A DNA stretch of 9,472 bases. Source: Nitrosarchaeum sp. Its GTDB lineage: Archaea > Thermoproteota > Nitrososphaeria > Nitrososphaerales > Nitrosopumilaceae. Positions 1 to 6,326 of the stretch are shown one piece after another. The stretch spans positions 1-9,472 of the forward strand of contig SICY01000018.1 of assembly GCA_009697485.1 (NCBI GenBank), written 5' to 3'. Under the pieces are notes generated by a model. The model made no database searches and was not told where the DNA came from. It saw only the letters and a list, made by a program, of their open reading frames with translations. The stretch's first letter is position 1, and every line of letters starts with the position of its first letter. The position numbers and the translations under genes are program-made.

Positions 1-2209
1 ATTTATTATAAGAATGGTTAAGAGAAATTTCATCCTTTGTTCCATCTTTGTGTTTAATGATACACCTAACTGGTTTTTGTGGCTCTAGATTATTCAAACC
101 AATAAGACTAATTCTGTCATCTTCTTGGATCTTATTGTAATCATCGGGATTACTAAAAGTCAATGCCAAGATTCCTTGTTTTTTCAAGTTTGTTTCATGT
201 ATTCTGGCAAGACTTTTTGTAATAACAGCTGCACATCCCAAATATCTAGGAGTCATTGCAGCATGTTCTCTACTACTTCCCTCACCATAATTATTATCAC
301 CTATGATTACCCATCTCATTCCTTTTTCTTTATACTGTCTTGCAATTATTGAAAAAGATTCAAGTTGACCGTTTAAGAGATTCTTTCCTTTACCAATTTC
401 ATCATTAAATGCATTAACAGCACCCAAGAGCAGATTATCACTGAGGTTATCAATGTGACCTCGAAGAGATAACCAAGCGCCTGCAGGAGAGATATGATCT
501 GTTGTGCATTTTCCTTTTGCTTTAACCATTATTGGAATATCTTCAAAGTCTTTTCCATCCCACATAGAAAATGGTTCTAAACGTTGTAGTCTTTTACTAT
601 TAGGATCAATTATCACTTCAATATTGCTTGAATTTTCAGGAGGAGAAACAAAAATTCCTTTAGGTATCATAAATCCATTTTTTGGGACTTCGAGTGCAGG
701 TTTTGGTGGTTCAAGTTTGAATTTTGTTCCATCTGATGCAGTTAACTCATCTTTTAGAGGATTAAATGAAAGTCTACCTCCCAAAGCAAGTGCAATGATC
801 ATTTCAGGACTACCAATAAAATTTAGAGTATTTCTGTGACCGTCATTACGACCTGGAAAATTTCGATTAAAACTAGTTACAATTGTATTTTTTTCATCAT
901 TTTCTAATTCAGGTCTTTTCCACTGACCAATACATGGACCACATGCATTTGCCAATACCGTAGCTCCAATCTCTTTTAGTGAATGCATTTGTCCATCTCT
1001 TTCAATAGTACTTCTGATCTGTTCTGAACCAGGTGTGATTAGTAAAGGAATTTTTGATTTAATGCCTTTTAATTTTGCTTGTTCAGCTAAACTTGCTGCT
1101 CTTGACATATCTTCATAAGATGAATTTGTACAACTTCCAATCAGTGCAACAGATATTGAATCAATGTATTGATTAGATTTTACATCGTCAGCTAAATCAG
1201 ATATCGGTCTTACGAGATCAGGTGTATGAGGGCCAGCAATATGAGGTTCTAATGTTGAAAGATTGATTTCAATAATTTTATCAAAGAATTTTTCTGGATT
1301 AGATTCTACTTCAGGATCTGCCACAAGCAATTCTTTATTATGATTTGCAAGTTCAGCAATCTTTTCTCTGTTTGTAGATTTTAGATAAGTTTCCATTCTT
1401 TGATCATATGGAAATATAGAACATGTTGCACCTACTTCTGCACCCATGTTAGTAATAGTAGCTTTTCCAGTACAACTAATAGTATTTGTTCCAGGCCCAA
1501 AGTATTCAATAACAGAATTTGTTCCTCCTGAAACTGTCAATTCTTCAGCTACTTTGAGTATGATATCTTTTGGTGCTGTCCATCCGTTTAGTTCCCCAGT
1601 TAATTTTACACCAATTCTTTTTGGATAAAGTAATTCCCAAGGCATTCCAGCCATAGTTTCTGCTGCGTCTAATCCACCTACTCCAACAGCAATCATTCCT
1701 AAACCACCTGCATTTGGAGTATGAGAATCAGTGCCAATCATCAATCCACCTGGAAATGCATAATTTTCAAGAACAACTTGATGAATAATTCCTGCACCAG
1801 GTTTCCAAAAACCACATCCATATTTACCAGCAGCAGATTGTAGAAACTTGAAAACCTCACTATTCTCATCAAGGGCAATTTTCATGTCGGTGTCACCTTC
1901 TACTTGTGCTCGTATCAGATGATCACAATGAACAGTTGTTGGTAAAGCTGTTTGTTTAAGTTCTGCTTGCATAAATTGTAACATCACCATTTGTCCAGTT
2001 ACGTCTTGTAATGCTACTCTATCAGGAATAAGGAAGACATAGTTTTTACCTCCATCAAGATTTTTGTCGCCAACTTGATCAAAATGTCCAGCAAGTATTT
2101 TTTCAGTGAGTGTTAATGGTCTTCCAATTACTTTTCGGTATTTTTGAATATTTTCTTGTAATTTTTTGTAAACATGAGTTACTAATTCTGGAGTAGTACC
2201 TATTTCCAC
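1..2209 (-). CDS. acn: Aconitate hydratase (aconitase), mitochondrial type, 3' end cut by window edge
   Basis: Interconverts citrate and isocitrate through cis-aconitate in the cytoplasm, using a [4Fe-4S] cluster. In this kind of organism it feeds isocitrate to 2-oxoglutarate and glutamate synthesis. I translated 736 residues from a GTG at 2209; an in-frame TAA lies four codons upstream and no ATG occurs before residue 74, so GTG is the only reasonable start. Family motifs appear in order: CDH near 95-97, GTDSHTPNAGG at 159-169, the first cluster cysteine in SCTNSSYED (C360), the other two in ACGPCIG (C423, C426), SFNRNFPGRND at 446-456, KCTTDHISPAG at 567-577 and GDNNYGEGSSREHAAM at 637-652. 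All three Fe-S ligands and the swivel-domain arginine/serine motif are intact. Length and motif spacing match mitochondrial-type aconitases rather than AcnB or the IRP-like AcnA. About 15-20 residues should be missing at the C-terminus. It is transcribed alone, away from the plus-strand gene at 2366. Confidence 0.97.
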   Translation of the reverse strand, partial: MEIGTTPELVTHVYKKLQENIQKYRKVIGRPLTLTEKILAGHFDQVGDKNLDGGKNYVFLIPDRVALQDVTGQMVMLQFMQAELKQTALPTTVHCDHLIRAQVEGDTDMKIALDENSEVFKFLQSAAGKYGCGFWKPGAGIIHQVVLENYAFPGGLMIGTDSHTPNAGGLGMIAVGVGGLDAAETMAGMPWELLYPKRIGVKLTGELNGWTAPKDIILKVAEELTVSGGTNSVIEYFGPGTNTISCTGKATITNMGAEVGATCSIFPYDQRMETYLKSTNREKIAELANHNKELLVADPEVESNPEKFFDKIIEINLSTLEPHIAGPHTPDLVRPISDLADDVKSNQYIDSISVALIGSCTNSSYEDMSRAASLAEQAKLKGIKSKIPLLITPGSEQIRSTIERDGQMHSLKEIGATVLANACGPCIGQWKRPELENDEKNTIVTSFNRNFPGRNDGHRNTLNFIGSPEMIIALALGGRLSFNPLKDELTASDGTKFKLEPPKPALEVPKNGFMIPKGIFVSPPENSSNIEVIIDPNSKRLQRLEPFSMWDGKDFEDIPIMVKAKGKCTTDHISPAGAWLSLRGHIDNLSDNLLLGAVNAFNDEIGKGKNLLNGQLESFSIIARQYKEKGMRWVIIGDNNYGEGSSREHAAMTPRYLGCAAVITKSLARIHETNLKKQGILALTFSNPDDYNKIQEDDRISLIGLNNLEPQKPVRCIIKHKDGTKDEISLNHSYNK

Positions 2210-2215
2210 ATCATT

Positions 2216-2230
2216 CGGTTAGTTTAACCG
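2216..2230. promoter_or_regulatory. Perfect 6-bp palindrome just upstream of the aconitase start
   Basis: CGGTTA-GTT-TAACCG is a perfect inverted repeat with a 3-nt centre. It ends six bases before the GTG start of the aconitase and lies between that start and its presumed TATA box. The position suits a repressor operator covering the transcription start. Because the mRNA is probably leaderless or nearly so, an RNA hairpin role is less likely. That this site is regulatory is an inference. Confidence 0.45.
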
Positions 2231-2243
2231 GAATTTAATATTT
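2231..2243 (-). promoter_or_regulatory. Probable TATA box (box A) of the aconitase gene
   Basis: Read on the minus strand the sequence is AAATATTAAATTC, whose AT core is centred about 29 nt upstream of the GTG start. Archaeal box A normally sits 25-30 nt before the transcription start, so the transcript would begin at or next to the start codon. No Shine-Dalgarno sequence precedes the GTG, which agrees with a leaderless mRNA. Confidence 0.45.
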
Positions 2244-2270
2244 GCAATTCAAAAATTGCAATAAATATTA
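2236..2270. repeat. Long imperfect inverted repeat in the divergent promoter region
   Basis: The left arm TAATATTTGCAATT (2236-2249) is matched, across a CAAA centre, by AATTGC (2254-2259) and AAATATTA (2263-2270), with three unpaired bases (AAT) in the right arm. That gives 14 paired positions. The repeat overlaps the presumed aconitase TATA box and lies about 95 bp before the divergent gene at 2366. It could be a transcription-factor operator acting on one or both genes. AT-rich DNA forms such repeats by chance more readily, but 14 pairs around a 4-nt centre is well above what I see elsewhere in the window. Confidence 0.5.
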
Positions 2271-2355
2271 TGATAGGCGTGTTAATTTCTGAACAATTAT
2301 AAACTAAAAGCAGCTCTATAATTGATTGTTGGGGAGTTACAAATATTCTAAATTA

Positions 2356-2360
2356 AGGTG
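2356..2360 (+). promoter_or_regulatory. Shine-Dalgarno site for the 210-aa gene
   Basis: AGGTG lies five bases before the ATG at 2366 and is complementary to the CACCU core at the 3' end of archaeal 16S rRNA. It supports this ATG as the start and suggests a leadered mRNA. A plausible TATA element is AATTATAAA at about 2295-2303. Confidence 0.45.
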
Positions 2361-2365
2361 TTTAG

Positions 2366-2998
2366 ATGGTCAATAAGGGTTTTCCAAAATTTGGAATGTC
2401 ACAAGCAGGTGCATATGTTGCTGCTCTAAAAAATTATAATTTGCCAGATTTCATTTTAGTATTAATTTCAAAAGAATGTAAATCAGAGCTTCTAGAAAGA
2501 GGAAGAATAGACGATAGATTACAAAGTATGAATGATGAGGCTTTAGAACTTTTACATAAAGTATTTGTCGGATGTGAAGAAGATAACGCAGGGAAATATG
2601 CACAGTATAGATTCTATGCATATGTTTCTAGCATGTATCATAAATGTGAGGTTTTAGTAAATGAAGCAATTCCAGGAGCCAGTGGAACAAATCATAAAAT
2701 TCCTGTCGCTGTTAAAAACAATGGAATGTACATTGCAGTTGCACATAACAAAGCAATTGGAAACCCTGTAAACAAAAAAGAAACCATACGATTCTATGAG
2801 ATGGTTGATGACATTAAGAAAGGAGATCATGGAACTATGTTAAGTGATGCAATTTATGGTTCTTCAGTAGGATTTAGAGGCGATGCTTTAGTTGAGCTTG
2901 AAAACTTGAGCAAATCCAGAACACATGATACTGAAAATAAGCTTGATTTCAAGACTGCAAATTTTGAAAATAATATTTATTCAGTAACAAAGTGTTAA
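2366..2998 (+). CDS. Conserved-looking hypothetical protein, 210 aa
   Basis: I do not recognise this protein. It reads as a soluble, folded, mixed alpha/beta protein with no signal peptide or membrane segment. The N-terminal half (about 1-95) is mainly helical and acidic. The middle (about 94-130) carries two hydrophobic strand-like runs, KIPVAVKNNG and MYIAVAHNK. A helix follows (138-152), and the C-terminus is polar and probably flexible (about 181-210). Cysteines at 38, 70, 94 and 210 are not arranged as a zinc site. The strand-lysine-helix layout faintly recalls nuclease-like folds, but the catalytic Asp and Glu-x-Lys pattern is missing, so I assign no function. The start is supported by an AGGTG ribosome site. 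The gene is a single unit, divergent from the aconitase and convergent with the gene ending at 3017, with only 18 bp between the stops. Confidence 0.85.
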   Translation: MVNKGFPKFGMSQAGAYVAALKNYNLPDFILVLISKECKSELLERGRIDDRLQSMNDEALELLHKVFVGCEEDNAGKYAQYRFYAYVSSMYHKCEVLVNEAIPGASGTNHKIPVAVKNNGMYIAVAHNKAIGNPVNKKETIRFYEMVDDIKKGDHGTMLSDAIYGSSVGFRGDALVELENLSKSRTHDTENKLDFKTANFENNIYSVTKC

Positions 2999-3016
2999 TT
3001 TCAATTTAGAGAAAAT

Positions 3017-3580
3017 TTATTTTAAGTTAGATGTGTCGATTGTAAGAAACATTGGTTTTCCTTCTGTTTTTTCAAAGTTTGCTCCATATTGTTCAAAATG
3101 TAATTGATCGTAGAAATGTTTGGTCCAGATATCGTGAACATCTCCGATGAATTTTTTGTGTCCTGATGCTCGTAAAAGCTCATGTGTCAATACATGGGAA
3201 ACAGTAGTGCAGTTTTTTTCTGCAAGAAACAATGTGTCAGAAGGATCTTTTGGAGGTTGCCACCAAACCATACCAAAGTTTTCAGCATGATATCCTTCAC
3301 ATGTGCAGTCAGTCCAAATGGGTTTAAAATGACAAAGATAGAAATGGTAAATTTGGGTTCCTCTTTGCTCATGATCTTTAATGAGTGTATGTGTATCTAA
3401 TTTTTGAAATAGACTTCTTGGTTTTGTAATTAATTCATCGCATTGAATTTCAAAGTCTTGACCAAATTTTTCTTTGATCCAGACTTTGTAAAAATTTGCC
3501 ATTTGTTGTACATAGTCAAATTCTAGTTTACGTTTCTCACGATCCTCTTCTTTTACAACAAAAATAAAATGTAAAATCAT
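3017..3580 (-). CDS. Hypothetical protein with degenerate zinc-metallopeptidase-like motif, 187 aa
   Basis: This protein has the sequence HELLRASGHKK at 133-143. Metzincin-type metallopeptidases carry HExxHxxGxxH; here the first His, the Glu and the Gly are in register, but the second His is Arg137 and the third is Lys143, with a His one residue after the Gly and another pair at DVHD (147-150). Other potential metal ligands are C92, C94, H98 and the HFYLCHF segment at 79-85. There is no signal peptide or membrane segment. Either the protein uses a non-standard metal site or the enzyme is inactive; I cannot say which. It starts 18 nt after the stop of the Lrp-type gene at 3599, with no clear Shine-Dalgarno sequence, and is probably co-transcribed with it. 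It converges on the plus-strand gene ending at 2998. I know no characterised homologue. Confidence 0.85.
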   Translation of the reverse strand: MILHFIFVVKEEDREKRKLEFDYVQQMANFYKVWIKEKFGQDFEIQCDELITKPRSLFQKLDTHTLIKDHEQRGTQIYHFYLCHFKPIWTDCTCEGYHAENFGMVWWQPPKDPSDTLFLAEKNCTTVSHVLTHELLRASGHKKFIGDVHDIWTKHFYDQLHFEQYGANFEKTEGKPMFLTIDTSNLK

Positions 3581-3598
3581 GATAAGAAAAAAGAGTGT

Positions 3599-3838
3599 TT
3601 ATGATTGGCCTTCTATACCCATGAGGGTTAGTGTAGATCGAATCTTCTCAATTTTTCTGATTTTCCAAGTAATTGTTTCTCTAAGTTTTTCAACAGTATC
3701 AGACTCAATCTTGGCCAAGATATCATATGCTCCGAAAGTACCATGAACTTCCTTCACACCATCTAGACCCTTGAGTTGCTGTATGATAGCCTCTTCAGAA
3801 CCTAGTTCACAGTTTATTAAAACATAAGCTGTTGCCAT
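3599..3838 (-). CDS. Stand-alone Lrp/AsnC ligand-binding (RAM) domain protein, 79 aa
   Basis: The whole protein is one Lrp/AsnC C-terminal domain, also called RAM or SAM: strand AYVLINCEL (4-12), helix EEAIIQQLKGLDGV (15-28), strand KEVHGTFG (29-36), strand AYDILAKIES (37-46), helix VEKLRETITWKIRKIEKI (49-66) and a last strand STLTLMGI (68-75). It lacks the helix-turn-helix DNA-binding half found in full Lrp regulators. Such one-domain proteins form dimers or higher oligomers that bind amino acids at subunit interfaces, and they may modulate full-length Lrp proteins by mixing with them; that role is family knowledge, not shown here. The gene has its own likely promoter in the 48-bp gap after the EVE gene and is followed 18 nt later by the metallopeptidase-like gene, probably in one operon. 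Ligand unknown. Confidence 0.93.
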   Translation of the reverse strand: MATAYVLINCELGSEEAIIQQLKGLDGVKEVHGTFGAYDILAKIESDTVEKLRETITWKIRKIEKIRSTLTLMGIEGQS

Positions 3839-3842
3839 GTAA

Positions 3843-3877
3843 TCATTAAATGAATCGACTATATCAATAAACCGATT
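3843..3877 (-). promoter_or_regulatory. Promoter region of the Lrp-type gene with flanking inverted repeats
   Basis: On the minus strand TTTATTGATAT (3871-3861) is a good box A centred about 28 nt before the ATG at 3838, which would give an almost leaderless transcript. The box is flanked by the inverted pair AATCG (3853-3857) and CGATT (3873-3877). A second palindrome, TCATT-A-AATGA (3843-3853), lies between the box and the start. These repeats could be operators, for example for autoregulation by an Lrp-family protein, but nothing in the sequence identifies the binding protein. Confidence 0.45.
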
Positions 3878-3886
3878 ATGACGAAT

Positions 3887-4312
3887 TTAGTTTTGAGAAA
3901 TATCAATAATAGTATCCCAAATATGCTTTGGAACAGGCATTACAGATAATCTAGAAATACGAATAAGTTCCCAATTTTGAAATGTTTTCTGTTTTTTTAT
4001 CTCATCTAAAGTTACTGGTCGTTTTAATGATTTTTTATATTTGACATCAACTACAATGAATCGTTTATTGTCTTCTTTTGGATTAGGATATGGTTCTGAA
4101 ACTATTTCCATAATACCAACTGCTTGTCTCTCATCACCAGTGTGATAAAATAAAACAAGATCGCCATCTTTCATTTCTCGCATATGTTTGAGTGCTAGAT
4201 TATTATGAACTCCATCCCAAATTGTTTTTTTATCTTTTTTTAGAGTTTCAAAATTGTATCCTCTAGGTCCGTCTGGTTCTTGTTTGGCTAACCAATAGTT
4301 CACCATTTTCAT
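3887..4312 (-). CDS. EVE-domain protein (PUA-like fold, THYN1-related), 141 aa
   Basis: A single EVE domain fills the protein. EVE domains are PUA-like folds with a pocket for modified bases in DNA or RNA; the substrate of this one is unknown. Diagnostic stretches are NYWLAKQEPDG (5-15, matching the usual YWLxKxEP start), IWDGVHNNLALKHM (31-44), KDGDLVLFYHTG (48-59), AVGIMEI (64-70), RPVTLDEIK (98-106) and RISRLSVMPV (118-127). Length is normal for the free-standing form. Two in-frame ATGs compete, at 4312 and 4306; family N-termini favour the second (MVNYWL), but I keep the longer form because no ribosome site separates them. An A-rich element at about 4333-4343 may be its box A. It stands downstream of pheT and of the candidate RNA, and is not obviously part of either unit. 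Confidence 0.94.
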   Translation of the reverse strand: MKMVNYWLAKQEPDGPRGYNFETLKKDKKTIWDGVHNNLALKHMREMKDGDLVLFYHTGDERQAVGIMEIVSEPYPNPKEDNKRFIVVDVKYKKSLKRPVTLDEIKKQKTFQNWELIRISRLSVMPVPKHIWDTIIDISQN

Positions 4313-4361
4313 AGCTCATATCATGTGGGATGTTTTATGTTTTTGAAAATTTGTAAATGTT

Positions 4362-4524
4362 CCCCGGTTCTGACTCGCGCAAGATCATTGGTAATTTTAG
4401 CCTAAACCTCCTTGGGTTTTCTAACCGGGGTTGCCCATCTTGTAGCACACCTGGGTGAATTAGAAATCATTGGTATCAATACGATCAGCGTCATCCTAAT
4501 CCGTCTGTGTGCCTGCTCTTGGGC
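4362..4524 (-). ncRNA. Candidate structured non-coding RNA, two domains, family not recognised
   Basis: Two separate nested structures are visible. Domain 1: GCCCA (4433-4437) pairs with TGGGC (4520-4524), then a symmetric 7x7 internal loop, then GCACAC (4445-4450) with GTGTGC (4507-4512), then seven pairs between 4457-4463 and 4496-4502, and an apical ATTG/CAAT hairpin near 4469-4480. Domain 2: CCCCGGTT (4362-4369) pairs perfectly with AACCGGGG (4423-4430) and encloses a AAACC/GGTTT hairpin (4404-4419) and a small CTT-GCGC-GAG hairpin (4371-4380, minus-strand sense). The block is GC-richer than its surroundings, a common mark of RNA genes in AT-rich archaea. Strand is uncertain. I favour minus, because several helix positions are G-U on that strand but A-C on the other, and because the 7x7 loop is purine-rich there. 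On the plus strand, TTTTATG near 4332-4338 would be a reasonable box A for a start near 4361. The block could instead be a leader of the EVE gene. It lacks the conserved cores of SRP RNA and RNase P RNA. Confidence 0.5.
4384..4475. repeat. Ten-base direct repeat, once in each domain of the candidate RNA
   Basis: ATCATTGGTA occurs at 4384-4393 and again at 4466-4475, that is UACCAAUGAU twice in the minus-strand RNA. One copy lies in domain 2 and one in the apical part of domain 1. Both lie outside the main long helices, so the repeat is not a by-product of the base pairing. Confidence 0.6.
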
Positions 4525-4537
4525 GTTTAAGTATAGA

Positions 4538-4552
4538 TTTAGCTATGCTAAA
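4538..4552. promoter_or_regulatory. 15-bp palindrome beside the candidate RNA
   Basis: TTTAGC-TAT-GCTAAA is a perfect 6-bp inverted repeat with a 3-nt centre. On the minus strand it lies 14-28 nt upstream of the first paired base of the candidate RNA, where a box A or operator would be expected. On the plus strand it follows the same block and could be the end of a transcript, although no long T-run follows. The role depends on the strand of the RNA. Confidence 0.35.
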
Positions 4553-4688
4553 AACCATTGATCTATAACATCTCAAAGAATCAGTCATCAAGCACAAATT
4601 CTAAAGAAGTTAGCACCGTGAGCATAATTAGAAAAGAGAACTAGAAAAAAGACAATCAGAGATGCTCAATACAAAATTATCAAAAAAC

Positions 4689-6326
4689 TCAGTCAAATAT
4701 TAATCCGGAAAGAGAAATCTCAAATCCCACTACAGGAACACGTATCTTGTAGTTTTCAATTGTTTTTGAATTAATTTCTCCCACAATTCCAATTGTCTTA
4801 CCGTGTACTGAAATCGAAGCTGTTCTTCCTTCCTCAAAAATTGGGTGTGAAAAGGTTTTTGTTTCAATGTCTAGATCAAATCCAGTTTTTAACGCAGATT
4901 GTAAAATGGATTTAATTTCAGTGAAAGTCGAATCCTGATGTGCACTGATTCCTGCAAAACTAGCTGTTTCATTAACTGGATTTCCTTGAGAAAAAATAGT
5001 CCCTGTCTCAAATAGTCTCTGAGGATAAGATATGTGAATATTTCTGGAGAGATTTTCCAATAATCCTGGAAGAATAGAATCTCGCAAAATTGTATGTTCT
5101 TGACTTTTTGAGTCCAATACTGAGATCATATTCATTGGTTCTCTGTTTGTCATCTCATAGAGAACTCTTTTACTTGTCAAGCTTGAATTCAATGCTTCAG
5201 TATATCCAAGTCCAATCATTATCAGACTAAGTGATTTTAGTTTTATTGATATTGGATTTGTTTGTCCTAAAGTTTGAGACGGAGATAAAATAGGCTCTAA
5301 ATTTTGTATTCCATAACCCAGGGTAACTTCTTCAACTAAATCCATTGGACCAAATATATCAAAGCGGTATGAAGGAATACTGCAAACAATATTTTTTCCT
5401 TTTAAAGCAGCATCCAATCTTGACTTTTTAAGAGAAGAAATAATCTGAGAATTAGTAAGATTCAATCCAAGCATTTGATTGATTAGAACGGAATTAATCA
5501 GTATTTTCTTTGGTTCTAATTTTGGTGAAGTGTTTTTAGCACCAGAAATTTTTGTGGACACTAGAGCAAATCCAGCAGTCTGAAGTATGGTTGCAACAAC
5601 AGAAAGCATGTCTTCTGCATCATCTTTGTTAATCCCAGTAACTTCAACAAAGAGGTTTCTTGTTTTTGTTGTAACAGTCGTTACTGCCGCATTAATTATT
5701 GGTGGAAAAGATACAGTTTGTTTTTTTGAATCTAAAATAAGCGGAACTTGAGGGGAATTTCCAAGAATTGCTCCATAATCTTGGCCCACATCAGTATTAT
5801 CAAGAATCTCAGATATTGTGAGTTCCTTATCAGAGTTTAATGGAACAAATCTGTGATCTCTTTTAGTAGTAGTGTATCTTAGTGGGAAAGAGATTTTATC
5901 TAAATCATGAATTCCAATAGAAGATTTTTTTCTTTTTCTTCCAATTCCAAAATGAAGGTCTTCTTGCATTGCCATCAGTTGTTTGATTATAGTATCGTCA
6001 ATTCTACCATTTTTTGCAATAATTCCAGTTACAAATGGTCTGATTTTAGTGACAGATGGCTCTACATGAATTACATAATCATTTGATTTTTTGATGTTTA
6101 ATTTTATGGCTCCAGTTTTAATTCCAAACAAACCCTGTAAGCCAAGTGCAATTCCCAAATCAGTAGAGTAATCAGGTCTATTGGGACTATACTCCACTCT
6201 AACTAGATCTTTGTCTTCAGATTCAATATCCAACCCAAGAAAAGGAAGGGAATCAGAAATTTGTTTTTTTGAAACTTTTCCAAGTAATTTTTGAAGTCTA
6301 GAATAAGATAATTCAACTACTGGCAT
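4689..6326 (-). CDS. pheT: Phenylalanine--tRNA ligase, beta subunit (archaeal type)
   Basis: This is the non-catalytic, tRNA-recognising and editing subunit of the (alpha-beta)2 enzyme that charges tRNA-Phe in the cytoplasm. At 545 residues it has the short archaeal/eukaryotic form, without the bacterial B2 (OB) and C-terminal anticodon-binding extensions. The N-terminal domain contains the typical EYSPNRPDYSTDLGIALGLQG-like segment around 45-65 (NRPD at 49-52). The B3/4 editing domain covers roughly 90-255. The B5 domain covers about 270-345, with LINQMLGLNL at 281-290 and the signature IPSYRFDI at 317-324 followed by DLVEEVTLGYG at 329-339. The catalytic-like but inactive module fills 350-545, including LRDSILPGLLENLSRN at 414-429. 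The start ATG lies inside the end of pheS with a 10-nt overlap and a good ribosome site, so the two subunits are translationally coupled. Confidence 0.97.
   Translation of the reverse strand: MPVVELSYSRLQKLLGKVSKKQISDSLPFLGLDIESEDKDLVRVEYSPNRPDYSTDLGIALGLQGLFGIKTGAIKLNIKKSNDYVIHVEPSVTKIRPFVTGIIAKNGRIDDTIIKQLMAMQEDLHFGIGRKRKKSSIGIHDLDKISFPLRYTTTKRDHRFVPLNSDKELTISEILDNTDVGQDYGAILGNSPQVPLILDSKKQTVSFPPIINAAVTTVTTKTRNLFVEVTGINKDDAEDMLSVVATILQTAGFALVSTKISGAKNTSPKLEPKKILINSVLINQMLGLNLTNSQIISSLKKSRLDAALKGKNIVCSIPSYRFDIFGPMDLVEEVTLGYGIQNLEPILSPSQTLGQTNPISIKLKSLSLIMIGLGYTEALNSSLTSKRVLYEMTNREPMNMISVLDSKSQEHTILRDSILPGLLENLSRNIHISYPQRLFETGTIFSQGNPVNETASFAGISAHQDSTFTEIKSILQSALKTGFDLDIETKTFSHPIFEEGRTASISVHGKTIGIVGEINSKTIENYKIRVPVVGFEISLSGLIFD

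Larger units (their letters stand above)
4313..4688. other. 376-bp intergenic region between the EVE gene and pheT
   Basis: No protein-coding gene is supported here; the only reading frames are very short and lack start signals. The region has three parts. The first (4313-4361) is AT-rich and contains the EVE gene upstream sequence. The second (4362-4524) is clearly GC-richer than the rest and is full of complementary segments; it is listed separately as a candidate RNA gene. The third (4525-4688) is AT-rich and carries the 15-bp palindrome at 4538-4552 and a near-copy (ATCAGTCATC, 4580-4589) of ATCAGCGTCATC at 4484-4495 inside the RNA block. I see nothing else I can name between 4590 and 4688 beyond the tail of the pheT transcript. 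Confidence 0.7.

Noticed and set aside
504..839. Plus-strand reading frame of 111 codons opposite the aconitase
   Set aside because: It lies wholly antisense to strongly conserved aconitase motifs and has no start signals or recognisable protein features. The other plus-strand frames at 125-352 and 1446-1628 were rejected for the same reason.
4362..4380. CCGGTTCTGACTCG resembling a tRNA T-arm
   Set aside because: The loop lacks the required purine-A order after TTC, and there is no matching acceptor stem, D-arm or anticodon arm.
4362..4524. Candidate RNA as SRP (7S) RNA or RNase P RNA
   Set aside because: The SRP helix 8 core (GGAAGG...AGCAG type) and Alu UGUAA motif are absent, and the RNase P P4 segment (GAGGAAAGUCC type) is absent on both strands. 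The folded block is also only about 163 nt, shorter than either RNA usually is in archaea.
4433..4524. Domain 1 as an H/ACA guide RNA with a 7x7 pseudouridylation pocket
   Set aside because: The bases after the lower stem are AAC rather than an ANA box, and I could not place a clean kink-turn at the right distance above the pocket. It remains a weak alternative.
4578..4622. Short minus-strand frame starting MLTVLTSLEF in the pheT downstream region
   Set aside because: It has only 14 codons and no promoter or ribosome site, and the composition looks random.
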